A DNA stretch of 64,000 bases. Source: Apis mellifera (taxonomy: Eukaryota > Arthropoda > Insecta > Hymenoptera > Apidae). The notes beneath the pieces are model-generated. The model saw only the letters and a list, made by a program, of their open reading frames with translations, did no database searches and had not been told where the DNA came from. This document shows positions 43,401 to 55,690 of this stretch, piece by piece; within the stretch, counting starts at the first letter, position 1; every line of letters starts with the position of its first letter. Where the stretch lies: contig NC_037649.1 of the NCBI RefSeq assembly GCF_003254395.2, positions 10,831,431 through 10,895,430 on the forward strand, given 5' to 3'. The position numbers were made by a program, and so were the translations under genes.

Positions 43401-46077
43401 CTTTGATTCAACTTTTACGAGTGATAAAATAACCTGAAGAGAATTTCTCGTACGGTCGTAAAAAAAAAAAAAAAAAAAAGAAAAAAATAAGAATTAAGCA
43501 GTAGAGCGAGTCCGAGCTTGTTTTTTTTTTTTTTCTTTCCTTTTTTCTAGAACGTAATATTCGCGTAAAATTCTTATTTATTATAGATGTCTAAGAGGCA
43601 GTCTACGATATTAGTATCTCTCAACGATATGCAAAAATGGTCGGTTATATATCGTTAGAAAAAGTCGAGTTAATCGCGAAACCGACTGCGAAATTTTGTT
43701 TCCTCGTTTACCGTTTATCGCTCGATACGTCCCACGGTTCTAACATAAAGATTTCACGTTTGCCCACGTATGTCTGTATCGCTTTAATACGGCCAACCTA
43801 CCTTTCGTACCGTACAAGCGGTTGCAGAAAATGGATTTCGCTCGTTGCTATCCACCTCGAAATAAAATTACACGGACCTTACATTTTTCCTTTCGATATC
43901 CGTTTACAGTTGTTGCGAACGTTGTTGTAATCTTTGTAAGAAAAAAGTTGTTTAGAAGCGATTTAAAAATTTTCGTTTCGAAGAGCGAGAGAAATCCTTT
44001 CGAAACGGATCCAGTATAATTTTATTATTTACAAGGTCGCGGGAAACATTTTCATCGTTTCGAAACTCCTGTCACGTTTTCGCAATTTTTTTTTATTTTT
44101 TTTTTACGCGCGGATCTCTCAAAATTTTATCGCGACCACGGGTAAAAGCGGTAAATTTCTCTCGAATAGTTATTCCAACGACGCGCGTAAGCGTGCTATT
44201 ACATAATGCAGCGACCGTGCGAACGAGAAAATCGCGCTGGTACGAGCATCGAAACGCGCGCGAACGTTTCGATGCGTCGAAATATCGCCCATATTACTTC
44301 GAATCGAAACGATCTTCAAAAAAAAAAAAAAAGAAAATCGAATTCCACTCGCGGTTTGCGTCTCGCTAAAATTCGATCGTTGTCCCGCGCGAAATCAATC
44401 GCCCCGTGAAATTTCGAAGCGGGGGCCTGCATGTCTGTATCTGCATGTCAAAGGGTCGCAAGAGCCCTCCCCCCTCCTCTCGGAGGGTTCGAAAGAGTTT
44501 GTTGACTGTACGCGCGTGATTTGCGCGTCTACGTCTACGAAGTGACCCCCCTTTTTTCCAGGCCTCGCGTGTTTCTCCGTCTGTCCGTTCGCCGCCGTCC
44601 ATTTTCCCCTTCCGAGGGAGGAGAGGAGAGGAGAGCTTTCCGAGTGAAGGAGCGGTCTCGTCGACGGGGGTTTGCGATGCGCGGCGGGAGCCGCGTCCTC
44701 TCCTCTCGAGGAAACGCTTAGAAATCGTGTTTAGAAGGCGACAGGGCTCGAATAATTGGAGCGATCGAAAGGGAAAGGGGCCGATCTCGAACGATCACCC
44801 GCGCGGAAATTTGACTTTCGTTTCGAGCGGATCGATTGTCCTCCTCCCTCTCGATACTCAAACTGGCTGACTTTGCACGCTTTTTCGAGCAAACTCGTTT
44901 GGATGTTTCTCCACCCTGCGAGGGAGAGAACGAAGAGAGCGGGTTTTTTTCGGGGCTTGGAGAGAGATCTTCTTTTGACGAAGCAGGCTACTCTTTCTCT
45001 TACCACTTCTCCATCGATGGACGATTCTCTCTTTAAAATTCAAATGAAGAAAAAGTACGTGGGAAGGGAAGAAGAGGAAAAGCAGGAGAGGGTGATCGAG
45101 TTATTCCATCCATCGATCTCTCTCCCTTCCCTCTTTTGCTTTCCTCCCGTTGAAAAACGTGGGGACGTCGTTCGCGATGGGAACTCCTCTGGAAATTCAT
45201 TTTTATTTCGTCGTTTCACCTTTCCTCTATCGGCCCCTAAGAAACACGAACGGGGTTAAATCGCTGCCTCCCGAGGGAAACGATTCGAACAGTGGGAGGG
45301 GGAGATTACAACGGAAGTATCGAGCGGATCGGAGGCGAACCGATCGGAGGGATATTCGATCGTATCCTCGATGAAATAACTTGGCCCCTTAGCCTCGTAT
45401 AATTAATGAAGTTACGCTAACGCGATAATGCAGCTCGCCGTAGTCATCCCCCGTCGCTGTTGCCGATTCCTGTCCTGTCACCACTGGGAATCGTCGCCGT
45501 TAACAATCGAACTGATTTTACTTGATTATTACTTGGCTGGAATCCTCCTCTCGAAGAATATTTCATCGATGGATAAAAAATATGGTTTCGAGGAAAAGGC
45601 TGTTGTATTCTATCGCGTGGTTGGATCTATATTTGTGAAGCGGAACGGGAATGCGGGGCGCGCGTGGTGTCAACTTAAAATTACCGGCGGGTCAGGCACG
45701 TAGACAGTTTTCGGTTCGCAACGAACGAATGTCGTTCCCCACGCGACGAAGCTCGTGCCAAGCGGAGTGCGGCGCCGCGTGGGAAAGCGTTGCTGTTTCG
45801 AACTTTGTATCGGATAAATGGCGTGGAGAGAGAATGCCTAGCCTCGCGCGCGTCGAAGAATTCGAATCGTGATACCGTGCCCGTTTGACGAAAACCATTT
45901 ACATTTTACAACCGGCGTCGTGACGGTCTATCTGTAACGTTCTCTAACGAACAAACGTTACGTGCCTCGCTCTCGCTTAATCGATCCAATTAACCCACCG
46001 GCCAAATATCCCTTCTTCTTTATATCGCGAAAATTCCCCTTCCGTGTACTCCCCGCTCGAACGATTACATCCGATTG
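40431..46077. other. GC-rich non-coding DNA
   Basis: Continuation of the putative intron. I see no supported exon. It contains an A-rich run (43460-43490), poly-T tracts (43520, 44088) and pyrimidine/purine-rich blocks near 44.47-44.65 and 45.1 kb. Open frames up to 167 codons are Arg/Ser-rich, overlap on both strands and are rejected. Confidence 0.45.
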
Positions 46078-46079
46078 TA

Positions 46080-47325
46080 TTGGGTTGGCAACTAAGTAAT
46101 TGCGGATTTTTTTAAAAAATCAAAGACAATTTTTTCATGGAACTAATAAATAACTTTATTCTGTAACGTGTTGCCCATTTTGATCAATCACCTTTTGCCA
46201 TCTTTCAGGCAGCATCATAATCCCACGTTCATAAAACTTGTGGTTTTTATTAGCAAAAAACTGAATCAGGTACGATTTGATATCATCATCGTTATTGAAA
46301 TTTTTACCGTTCAAGGAGTTTTGTAAAGATCGAAAGAAAAAGTAATCGGATGATGCAAGGTCAGGACTATATGGTGGATGTGGCAAAACATCCCAACCAA
46401 GCTCCAATAATTTTTGCCGAGTGACCAAAGATGTGTGTGGCCTTGCATCGTCATAATGGAATACAACACCTTTTCGATTTGTCAATTCGGGCCGCTTTTC
46501 TTCAACTGCATTGTTTAATTTCGTTAGTTGTTCGATGTAGACAACAGAATTGATCGTTCGGTTGGGTGGTAAGAGTTCAAAATAGACAATTCCTTCGTAA
46601 TCCCACCAAACTGATAACAAAACCTTCTTTCGACGAATACCAGCTTTTGATGTTGTTCGAGCTGGTTCACGTGGCCTGCTCCACCATCTTTTCCGCTTGA
46701 TATTGTTGTAAACAACCCATTTTTCATCGCCAGTTATCAGTCGTTTTAAAAATGGATCATTTTCATTACGTTTCTTTAGCAAATCGCAGCTGTTAATGCG
46801 TTGCGTTAAACGCTTTTCTTTCAGTTCGCGAGGAACCCATGTATCGAGTTTTTGAACATAGCCAAGTTGTTTTAAGCGGTTTTCAATGCATGTATGCGAT
46901 ACACGAAGCTTCTCTGCAATCTCACGAGTTGCACTGTGATGATCCGAATCGATTATTGCTTTGATTAGGTCGTCATCAACTTCAACTGGACGATCAGAGC
47001 GTTTTTCGTCTTTGAGTGAAAAATCAGAACGAAATTTGTCAAACCAATTTTGACATTGCCGTTCTTTTCGTCATAAAACATAACTTTTTGTGAACTTGCG
47101 AAAATAAAAAAGCAAAATACGACGATAATGTTCCTTTTGATTTTCCATTTTTCAACGAACGCCAAACGAAAACTACGCAACCGATCAAAAAACTTTTTTT
47201 ACTGATTGACAGCTGAATTGCCAACTATCAAATAACAAAATGCGTTTTACATTGGCCAGCAAACCTAAAAATTCAACTGAAGCCATCTATGAATGAAATC
47301 CGCAATTACTTAGTTGCCAACCCAA
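46080..47325 (-). mobile_element. Full-length but degenerate mariner (Tc1/mariner) element
   Basis: A 1,246-bp element bounded by perfect 30-bp terminal inverted repeats that begin TTGGGTTGGCAACTAAGTAA at both ends, and flanked by the TA target duplication (46078-46079 and 47326-47327). It carries one transposase frame on the minus strand with a DD34D catalytic core. It lies in the GC-rich putative intron. The intact, identical inverted repeats suggest it is not very old, although the transposase is broken. Confidence 0.95.
46156..47148 (-). pseudogene. Mariner transposase, broken near the N-terminus
   Basis: The frame starts with ATG at 47148 (MENQKEHYRR, typical of mariner transposases) and shares its frame with the rest, but there is an in-frame TGA at codon 26 (47073-47071). 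The segment that normally joins the first helix to the QCQNWF motif is shortened, so the total is 331 codons against ~345 usual. Downstream the frame is open to 46156 and keeps the paired-like DNA-binding domain, the WVPREL linker-type motif, GDEKW (first Asp), YDDARPH (second Asp; relatives usually have DN) and SPDLASSDY (third Asp), with exactly 34 residues between the last two Asp. The upstream stop and the internal deletion make it non-autonomous. It is cut-and-paste transposase in origin. Confidence 0.92.
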
Positions 47326-49769
47326 TAAATTAATTTACAAACTCGGTGAAACGTTGACAATCGTGCAAATCGCGGGATGGATTCACGGTTTTATCAGCGC
47401 GTTTTATCGGATCCCGCTCGCGTGGTTAATCCACGTTATCGGGTTTTCGGAAACGAATAGAATATCGTGGAGGAGGTGGAACGGGTTCTTCTCGATGACG
47501 AAGCTCCGTAATTCCGTAAGATAGCGCGGAAGTGTATCTCGTCTGCCTCGAAGCAAGCCTTCTTCTCGCGGTTTGTTTGCTTTCTTGCGCACATGCACGT
47601 AGAGGCACTGGAGAGATACGGTAGGAGGAGGAGGAGGAGGTGCGGGAAACCGAGTCGACCGCAGTTAATAATCCTGTTCTCGTGATCGGTGTAGCGGTCG
47701 GTGGCACCGGTAAACAGACGTTCTCGTCTTAATAAGCGTACGAAAATCGTAAGCCGGTTAACATTGATCCGCGTTGATCCACAGTTTTACGAGAGTGAAA
47801 CGAGGAGTTGATGACTCCTTTAAGACATTGGATGATTAGAAATTGGAAGGTATTTGAGTATCATAGTTTTTCGATTTTTTTTTTTTTTTAATGGAGAAGG
47901 AATTATTAATCTCGCGCGTTGACGTGCGAATTTCACTCGCGCGTGATTGAAAATCGATAACGATTATCCCCGTACGCCGCGTTTCGATAATAAATTTTCG
48001 CGGGGAAGATGGAATCGATGTGCGTGCTCGAAAACAATATCGTTTCATCGCGATAATATATTTCCTTTTTTTTAAATAAAACTATTAATATTTGTACAAC
48101 AATCGAGTGGAGAAGCATACAACATCTGGCGCGATGAGTTAAATCGAAAATCGATTTGTCAATCTTGCTCCGATCTCAGGGATAAGCGAGTCGAATAATT
48201 GGTCGACCGATTTCTTCCCAGATTAGCCTCGTTTGGCCCGACCATTGTCTTCCATTACGTCTTCTTTTTTTGATTGATCTTTCTGAAGGGACACGCGCTC
48301 TCTCTTTCTCTCTCTCTCTGCCGCTCTGCGAGCTAGTTTTACAATTGATGGTTCGCATACCGTCCCACGATAATCAGCGGTCGGCCGAGGCGTGCATCAT
48401 TCGTACCAGCGTTCTCGAACCCTGCGCGTCGTCGTATCGCTTCATTCCGTTTCGATTCGCGAAAGGTCAATGGTACAACGCCTCGAGTTGTTGCACATTG
48501 TTGCACACGGCCGCCTGTCACGCCGAAGCGCGGCTATTGATTTTCAGATACGCGGCCGGCCGAAGGATTCCCCCGTTTCGAGAGGACACTCCATTTTTTT
48601 CAAATTCAGACCTTGAGATTTTCTCCATTTTCTCGTCGGCAAATGTAAATATTTTTCCCGATGCGTACGTATTTGACTCGTATCGCGAATTATCGATATA
48701 AGTTATTTGCGCAAATTCACACCACGCGTTATGTAAATCGAAATAACCAGAATGTTAAGCGTAAATCTCGGTAGCAGTATTCGCGTAATTCGATCGAAAG
48801 AGGAATAATCTAATTTTCATTGCAAACTGCGGGGAGCAGCGAACGTTCCTTTACTTTCTCCGATCGATGCGCGATCGTAAAATCACGAGTCGAGTTGGAG
48901 CAACAAAGTTCGTGTTTCACGATCGAAACAGTTTTTAAACGGTTTTCTCGTCGATTCGAGGAAATAAAATCGGCCGATTTCTGTTATCCTCCTTCCTTCG
49001 CCGCGGACGAGAACGGTTTTCCCGGTTTTCGAGTAGTGTGCTCGTTTCAACGAGGTGGTATATACGTGAAATTGGTTTCGTACGCCTGGCCAAAGTACCT
49101 CATTTTCCTGCTCTCCCACTCTCTCTCTCTCTCCCCGCTCGAGCGTGCGTTCCTATTTGTGTTTTCGCGATGCAACAGAACCGCATTGTCGAGAAAGAGC
49201 GGGTGAATTCGTGTCGAAAACGGGACACGGGATATCTTATCTCATTTCTATCGACCGGTTTAACGAGAGGCCGCGTCGAGGGCGGTCGAACGCGAGGAGC
49301 TTTTCAAAGAATTTTCGTTGAAAAGGGATACGAGAAATATAATAATAATAACGACAAGAATAACGTTGCTTAATTAAAGATAAAGGTATATCTATTCGTT
49401 TTATGTGTACAGAGAACTGTTGCTCGTTTATCGTGCAAATGTAATAATTAAAATATTCTCTCGTCGTTACTTTTGATATGTCGAGTAAAATACAATTTTT
49501 TTTACAACGAATTTTCAAAGAATACATACGACTCACTATTACTTTCTAGGATAGGAACGAGATGGTGCATTAAAAAAAAGAAAAGAAAAATCTCTGTCTT
49601 CGCAATCTTGAGAAAACACGCGTCCCCCGTGAAATATCTCGCGTGTTTTAATAACGACGGGGATATTTAAACGGAGCATTTTATGCACTCCTCGACGTAT
49701 CTCGATGAGATAAGGTTGGCACGATCATTAGGATGAATTTTTATATTTTTTTCGTTATTCGAACGAAGT

Positions 49770-49783
49770 GGGGGGGGGGGGGG
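49770..49783 (+). repeat. Poly-G run
   Basis: Fourteen consecutive G residues, rare in a genome of this composition. The length may be unreliable in assembly. Confidence 0.9.
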
Positions 49784-50300
49784 AATGACGTGAAAGTTTT
49801 GCTTTGGGGAAGAGAGAATCGGCATCATCGTAAAATGCAAATTGCATACGAAATAATGTACACCCGTAACCGCTTTATCGAACGTTACGTGTACCCACGC
49901 CTCTAATGACTCCCTTGGCTAGAGCCTCGTGTATATAAACGTATGCCAGGTATTTGGCCCTCATTACCATCCGCGTTGCGTCACGCGGCTCGTGTTCATC
50001 GCCGCCGCCGCCGTTGCCCATTCCGAACAAATTGACTAATTATAATTGCACAAGCGTGCGTGGATACCTCGTGGATTCGGGCCCGATTGCTTTTAATTAA
50101 CGCCAACAACCCGACTTTTCCCGTTTTCTTTCGCCTCGCCACTCACGCCTCCTCCCGATTTATCCCGCGCCATTTGCCTTTTCCCCTCCTTCTCTCCTCG
50201 TTTTTTAAATCCTTTTTCCTTTTTTCTCTCGTTCGTTAAAAAAATGGACTGCAAGGAATGCGAGCATACTTAAAACAGGAGATTAAAAATCCGGGGTGGG

Positions 50301-50322
50301 GAGAGAGAGAGAGAGAGAGAGA
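50301..50322. repeat. (GA)n microsatellite
   Basis: Eleven uninterrupted GA units. Confidence 0.9.
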
Positions 50323-52956
50323 TTGGTGTCGTATACACACACAGGTCGAGCGATCGATGGTTTATTTAGATTGCGGGGATCGTCTTGTGATTTATAGCCG
50401 GTTCGTGTCGATAAGAGCACGGCTCGTAACGAGCGATGTTACGATGTCAACGACTTAATTTGCGAATTCAGGAAGAAGTTGATGTTAACGACACTTTGAC
50501 ACGTGATTCCTGGCTTTGCGGGGGATAGAAAAGCCTCGGCGAGGATCAACCGGCCGCACGCGACTACCTCTTTGAATCCCCTGCCATTTTCATACTCGAT
50601 GTCGATACGCGTGTTAGAGTGTTAGAATCCGTTCCTTCCGGGACGATCTTCGTCAATCTTCTCGTCGCATAGATAGTTCGCGAATTAATCTCTTCCGGAT
50701 TCTGGAAATGGAAGTTAAAAGCGTTTGGAAGTTAGAAGGTTAATCGTTTTGTACAAGTTTCGTGACTTTTCAAAAATTAGATGTTTGGAATGGATGTATA
50801 TCGCAAAAGGTGTGTACGGGAAATTTATCAACGCGTCTAACGCGTCAACGTTTTATCGTTGCAAAGATACGCGTGGAATTAAATACGCGTCGCGTGAGGG
50901 AAATTAACAGGAAGCTAGGAGTGGGTCATGCGTGCCCACATTTCGAACTAATTACTCGCGTCGATAAATTTAAAGGAAATAAAGATTTTATCAATCCCCT
51001 TTTCCGAAGTGGAAGAGTAAATATTTCCAGAAATTTAAATTACCGTATATATTTCTCTGAAATGTTTCCAGAAATCTCTTATTCTCTCCGCCGATAAATC
51101 TACCCGTATACTTGGAACAACGTGCGAATCGGTCCACGATTCCGTTCGCGTAAATCGTAATCGTCGCTCGTAAAATCGAAATTCGCCCCGCGGTTCGGAC
51201 ACGGCTTTTCCTCCTTATCGACGACAGGTAACGCAACAAGTTTTATTTCGTCCTTGGGCCGATGGTAATTCGCCATCCTTCACGCCCTTGCAATCGCATG
51301 CATAATGCACGCGGGCGGCGTCCGCCCGCCTATCTCTCTTTCGGTGTGTCGCGGATGCAACAATGTTCTTCTCGCGCCTTTCTTTACCGCGCGTGTTTCT
51401 TATTAATCGTGCTAGCTGCGCGTCGTCGTCCGAGGCTTCCGTTTGTTCAGCATGGCTCGGCGCATTTCATCGACGCGAAACCTGGACGAAATCGAGATTG
51501 AGCGTTGAATGCGTTTACGATTTTTACAAATCTCATTGCGAATTGTAATTGGATGAATTTCCGTTCCGCTTATGGGGGAGGGGAAAAATTGGTCTCGCAT
51601 TTGCATCTGCTCCCCGGGTAGGGAAGGTAAATCGAGAGGATATTTTGAATAAGCTCCGTGACTGATTATTAGTGAAAGTCACGTTTGCAGTTGGTAATGG
51701 TTGGTCGGTGTATACGACGATTAGACGCAGGTTGCCAATGTTTCCTCGGCGCAATGACCCTGTTCCATTAACGATCCTTCGAGCCTTAATGAGACTTTGT
51801 GCCTCCCCTTTTGTCGCGATACGTATTCACAAAGATTACTTCGCGATACACAAAGCGGATCCTTTTAAAAATTGCGAAACGAAACCAGATCTTCCTAGTT
51901 TCATTCTATTTTATCTGAAGTGAAACATTCTTTCGAATGGACGCCGAATATATATATATATATCTTTTCTTTTTTAATCTTGGATAAATTCAACTCTACG
52001 CGATTCAACTCTAAGAGATGGCAAATTTTTGTCAACGATCCGTTAATTTATTAAAACTATTACACGAATCTATAAATATTACTTTTTTTCCCTTCGAAAC
52101 TGTGGAGCGCAATTGCGGAGGATGGATGAAGGAAGAAAGATTTTCTCGGAGATTGGAGAACGAATCGGAGGAACGAATCCATCGGGATTCGGGATCGCGT
52201 CTAAATTGGTATTTGGACGTTTAGGAGGTTAGAAGACATGGAGGGTCTTGAATCTTCTCGCGTGGGTGTGACCACGGCACGGTTATTTATGATACCTGGC
52301 GGGAAGCTAGGAACTCGTTTCGAATTTTCGAGAACAGGGTGGTCCTGCGTCGTGGTGGATACTTTTCTCACACACCGAGCAATCCCTCGTATATCCGACG
52401 CGGACTTGTTGCGTGTCCCGTGATTTGTAGATTCGTGACAAAGTTTCGTAAAAAAATGAAAAGGGAATGCTTTACCCGTGATACATCGACGGGGGATAGG
52501 AAATGGTATCGGAAATGGATGATGGCGCGTGATTTATTCATCCTCCATTTCGACGAAACGTTAAATTTTAGAAAGTTTGTACCACCTTGATATATAAATA
52601 ACAATCTTTTTTTCTTCTTTTATTTCCAAGTTTCTTCTCTTCGATTCTCGATGCTTCGTTTCCTCGCGATATACTCTCGTCGCTCTCCCTTTCCCTCCTC
52701 CCCCTTGTCGGGTCAAAGTATCCATTTTTCAAGTTCTTAAGTCGCGAAGTCGAACAGAGCCCGTTCGTTTACAACGTCAAGTGCATAAATTCTTGAGATG
52801 TTTCTTGCACGTCCACCGGTCTTTCCTTCCTTCTTTTTTCTTTTCGCATGACAAATGCCCTTCTCGAACGGGCATGCACCGAAATGTTTCATTAATCGTT
52901 GCCCGGCCGGGATTAAGAGAGCGTTCAAAAATTAGCGTTTCATTCTCGAGATACAC

Positions 52957-53356
52957 GTTTTGTTTCTCGTGAGATTCGTTCTCTCGATGAAAAATCATCT
53001 ACACGTAATCTTTCAAAGTATTTTTTGTTCCATATTCTATTTTATCGATTTAAAATTGTTGATTGTTCGGTCGAAACTTCTGAAAGCGATCCACGAAACG
53101 TTTGTTTCTCGTGGGATTCGTTCTCTCAATGAAAAATCATTTACACGTAATCTTTCAAAGTATTTTTCGTTCCATATTCTATTTTATCGATTTAAAATTG
53201 TTGATTGTTCGGTCGAAACTTTTGAAAGCGATCCACGAAACGTTTGTTTCTCGTGGGATTCGTTCTCTCGATGAAAAATCATCTTTCCATATTCTTCGTT
53301 TCATATCCTTCGATTTTAGCGATTTAAAACGTTGATTGTTCGAAACTTTTGAAAGC
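52957..53356. repeat. Tandem repeat, 142-bp period, ~2.8 copies
   Basis: The landmark TGTTTCTCGTG(A/G)GATTCGTT recurs at 52961, 53103 and 53245, exactly 142 bp apart each time. The first two copies are almost identical over the whole unit. The third has lost an internal segment after GAAAAATCATC. The open frame across copies is a by-product: 142 is not a multiple of 3, so frames shift from copy to copy. Confidence 0.92.
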
Positions 53357-54846
53357 GATTCGATGGAACGGAGTTGGAACCAGCGTTGGAAACACATAGG
53401 ATCGCACGGCGTTCGAATCATTCTCTCGTGGACGGGGTTGGAGAAGGTCGAGTCTCGAGTACCGGTTTTATTAGCACCCGGTGAACCCGTGTGTTTGGCG
53501 ACCACAACGATTATTCGACTATTCGGAGTTCCTTTCGCGAATCGTTGTCCGCGTTGCACTTGCAGAGGCCGTGTTTCTCGAGATTATGCGCTTGTCTCGC
53601 GATAGCGCGTGCCATTGTTCCCGATCCGTTTGCCAGCGATCTGACGTCAACGGCGAGAATAATAGCGCTTCTCGAGCCCCGAACGTTCGATCTCCTCGCG
53701 AATCCCAAATTTCAACTCGAAAGATAAATTATCTCTGAAAGAGATTTGAAGTTCTTTTTAATTTGATAATCGAAATGAGAGAGTTTTAGAAAATTCTTTT
53801 TCGAAGGGATTATTTTAAAAATTTGTTCGAGCAAGAGGGGATGAAATTGGGGGAGGAGGAGGAGGCGTAAACGCGAAACGTATTTGCAAGTCGAATCTTT
53901 CGATGGTGCGCTCTCATCCTTGGCGTTAAACGATCCAAAACGAGGCGAAGCAAGTATCGTGCGTTCCGCTTTTCTCCTTCGCTCCTCTCCGCGACGTAAT
54001 AAAGTACGGGGAACGAGCTCTAATTACCACGTTGAATTTCCAAACGGATCTTCATTTTATCCAATTTTGAATCATCCCCACAGCCGAAAAGAAATTATCC
54101 TTCGAGAAGATTTTTCTTGTTGAAACGATTGATTTTAACGAGATAACAAAAGTGGTTCTGCCTTCGATCCAGCTGCGTCAAATTCCACGTGAGACGCGAG
54201 AATGATGGAAGAAATCGATTTATCCTGGGAGAAATATATAAGCGAAAAGATTTTTCAAACGATATCCTCCAAGTTTTCTCGGTATCCCATCCGACTCTCT
54301 AATTCCACTCTATGCACTGTATGCACAAGCTGTTTCACACGTTTACCACTTGGTGCGACGAAAAGCGTGTTCCACGCCTTTTTTATCGCACCCGACGTCG
54401 TTCCCCGTCGGAATTCCTCCGTCGGATATTCCCATAAGAAACTTGAGGACAACGAAGCGAGGTTTCAAGGTGGAAAGGGCAAGGCACCTTGGAAGATTTT
54501 TCCCCCTGTGGGGGAAGAGAGGGAATGGACGGAGCGCAAAGTGGGTCATCGTTCGGTGTGGTGGCGAGGGGCTGGCGAGGGATATACACCGGGAGGGATT
54601 CTCGATTCTCTTCGCTCGTGTGCCACGGTGCAATAGCGTACGGCGGACGATGTTGGACAAACGAAGGAAGACGCGAAGGCGAAGGGTGGACGAGAGGGAA
54701 ACGGAGAAGGATGAACCGTTATATACCGTGTACGAAATACTGTGCACGCATCGATCGTGTGCACAGCCGGTAATCCTCGCGTGAGGGATCTTTCGCCTCC
54801 TATCTCTTCTTGCCTTGCACTCGCAATTAATCCAAATAAATTCGCC
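53357..54846. other. GC-rich non-coding spacer between repeat arrays
   Basis: No supported gene. Several overlapping open frames (up to 174 codons) cover 54.2-54.87 kb on both strands without recognisable motifs. Polypurine clusters occur near 53.83-53.87 and 54.65-54.71 kb. Confidence 0.45.
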
Positions 54847-55690
54847 GATACTCCTCGCAATTTTCACCGATAATAATCACCTTTGAATACAATTTTTGTA
54901 GATCGTCCAGGATCGTGTATATCGCTTCGTCCGTTTCTTCTTCTTTTTCTTTCAAAAACACGATTCCATAAAATCGTGGAATTTTAAACAAAATTGAATA
55001 CTCGCGTTGCTGTTGCGATTAATTCAGATAAATTGTCAGCAATAATAATTTCCTTTGAATATAATTTTATATAGATCGTCCAGGATATATATACGCTTCG
55101 TCCGTTTCTTCTTCTTTTTCTTTCAAAAACATGATTCCATAAAATTGTGGAATGGTGAGCAAAGGTGAACCTGAATACTCGCAATTAATTCAAAAAAATT
55201 GTCGATATTTTCAGCAATAATAATCTCCTTTGAATTTTTATAGATGGTCCATACGATGTATATACATCCATTTCTTCTTCTTCTTCTTCTTTCAAAAATC
55301 GAGAGTGGAATTTCGAGCAGAGGTGAATCTGAATACTCATGTTGCTGATGCAATTAATTCAGATAAATTGTCGATATTTTCAGCAATAATAATCTCCTTT
55401 GAATTTTTATAGATTGTCCAGGATGTATATACGTCCATTTCTTCTTCTTCTTCTTCTTTCAAAAATCGAGAGTGGAATTTGAAGCAAAAGTGAACCTGAA
55501 TACTCGCTGTTGCAATTAATTCAGATAAATTATCGATATTTCCAGCAATAATAATCTTCTTTGAATACAATTTTTATAAATCGTCCAGGATATATATATA
55601 CGTTTCGTCCCTTTCTTCTTCTTCTTCTTTTTTCAAAAATCGTGGAATTTCGAGCAGAGGTGAAGCTGAATCCTCGCTCGAGACGAGATA
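54847..55690. repeat. Tandem repeat, ~162-175-bp period, five copies
   Basis: CTTTGAAT preceded by AATAATAATC recurs at about 54881, 55053, 55228, 55397 and 55559. Each unit has the same order: AATAATAATCTCCTTTGAAT, TAGATCGTCCAGGAT, a TTCTTCTTCTTC tract, TTTCAAAAA, an ATTCCA/GTGGAATTT dyad, GAATACTCG, then AATTAATTCAGATAAATTGTC. The copies are diverged and differ by small insertions and deletions, mostly in the TTC tract. Confidence 0.9.

Larger units (their letters stand above)
47328..52955. other. GC-rich non-coding DNA
   Basis: Continuation of the putative intron after the mariner. No supported exon. Simple repeats: (GGA)n at about 47627-47640, (TC)n at about 48299-48320 and 49120-49135, a 14-nt poly-G at 49770-49783, (GA)n at 50301-50322 and (TA)n at 51950-51962. 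Frames here are overlapping and lack family motifs. Confidence 0.45.

Noticed and set aside
52960..53335. 104- and 77-codon frames across the 142-bp repeat
   Set aside because: They repeat the same peptide words because the DNA is a tandem duplication. Not a gene.
54343..54867. Overlapping 174- and 144-codon frames on both strands
   Set aside because: They mirror each other on opposite strands, have no motif or splice context, and run into the tandem repeat array.
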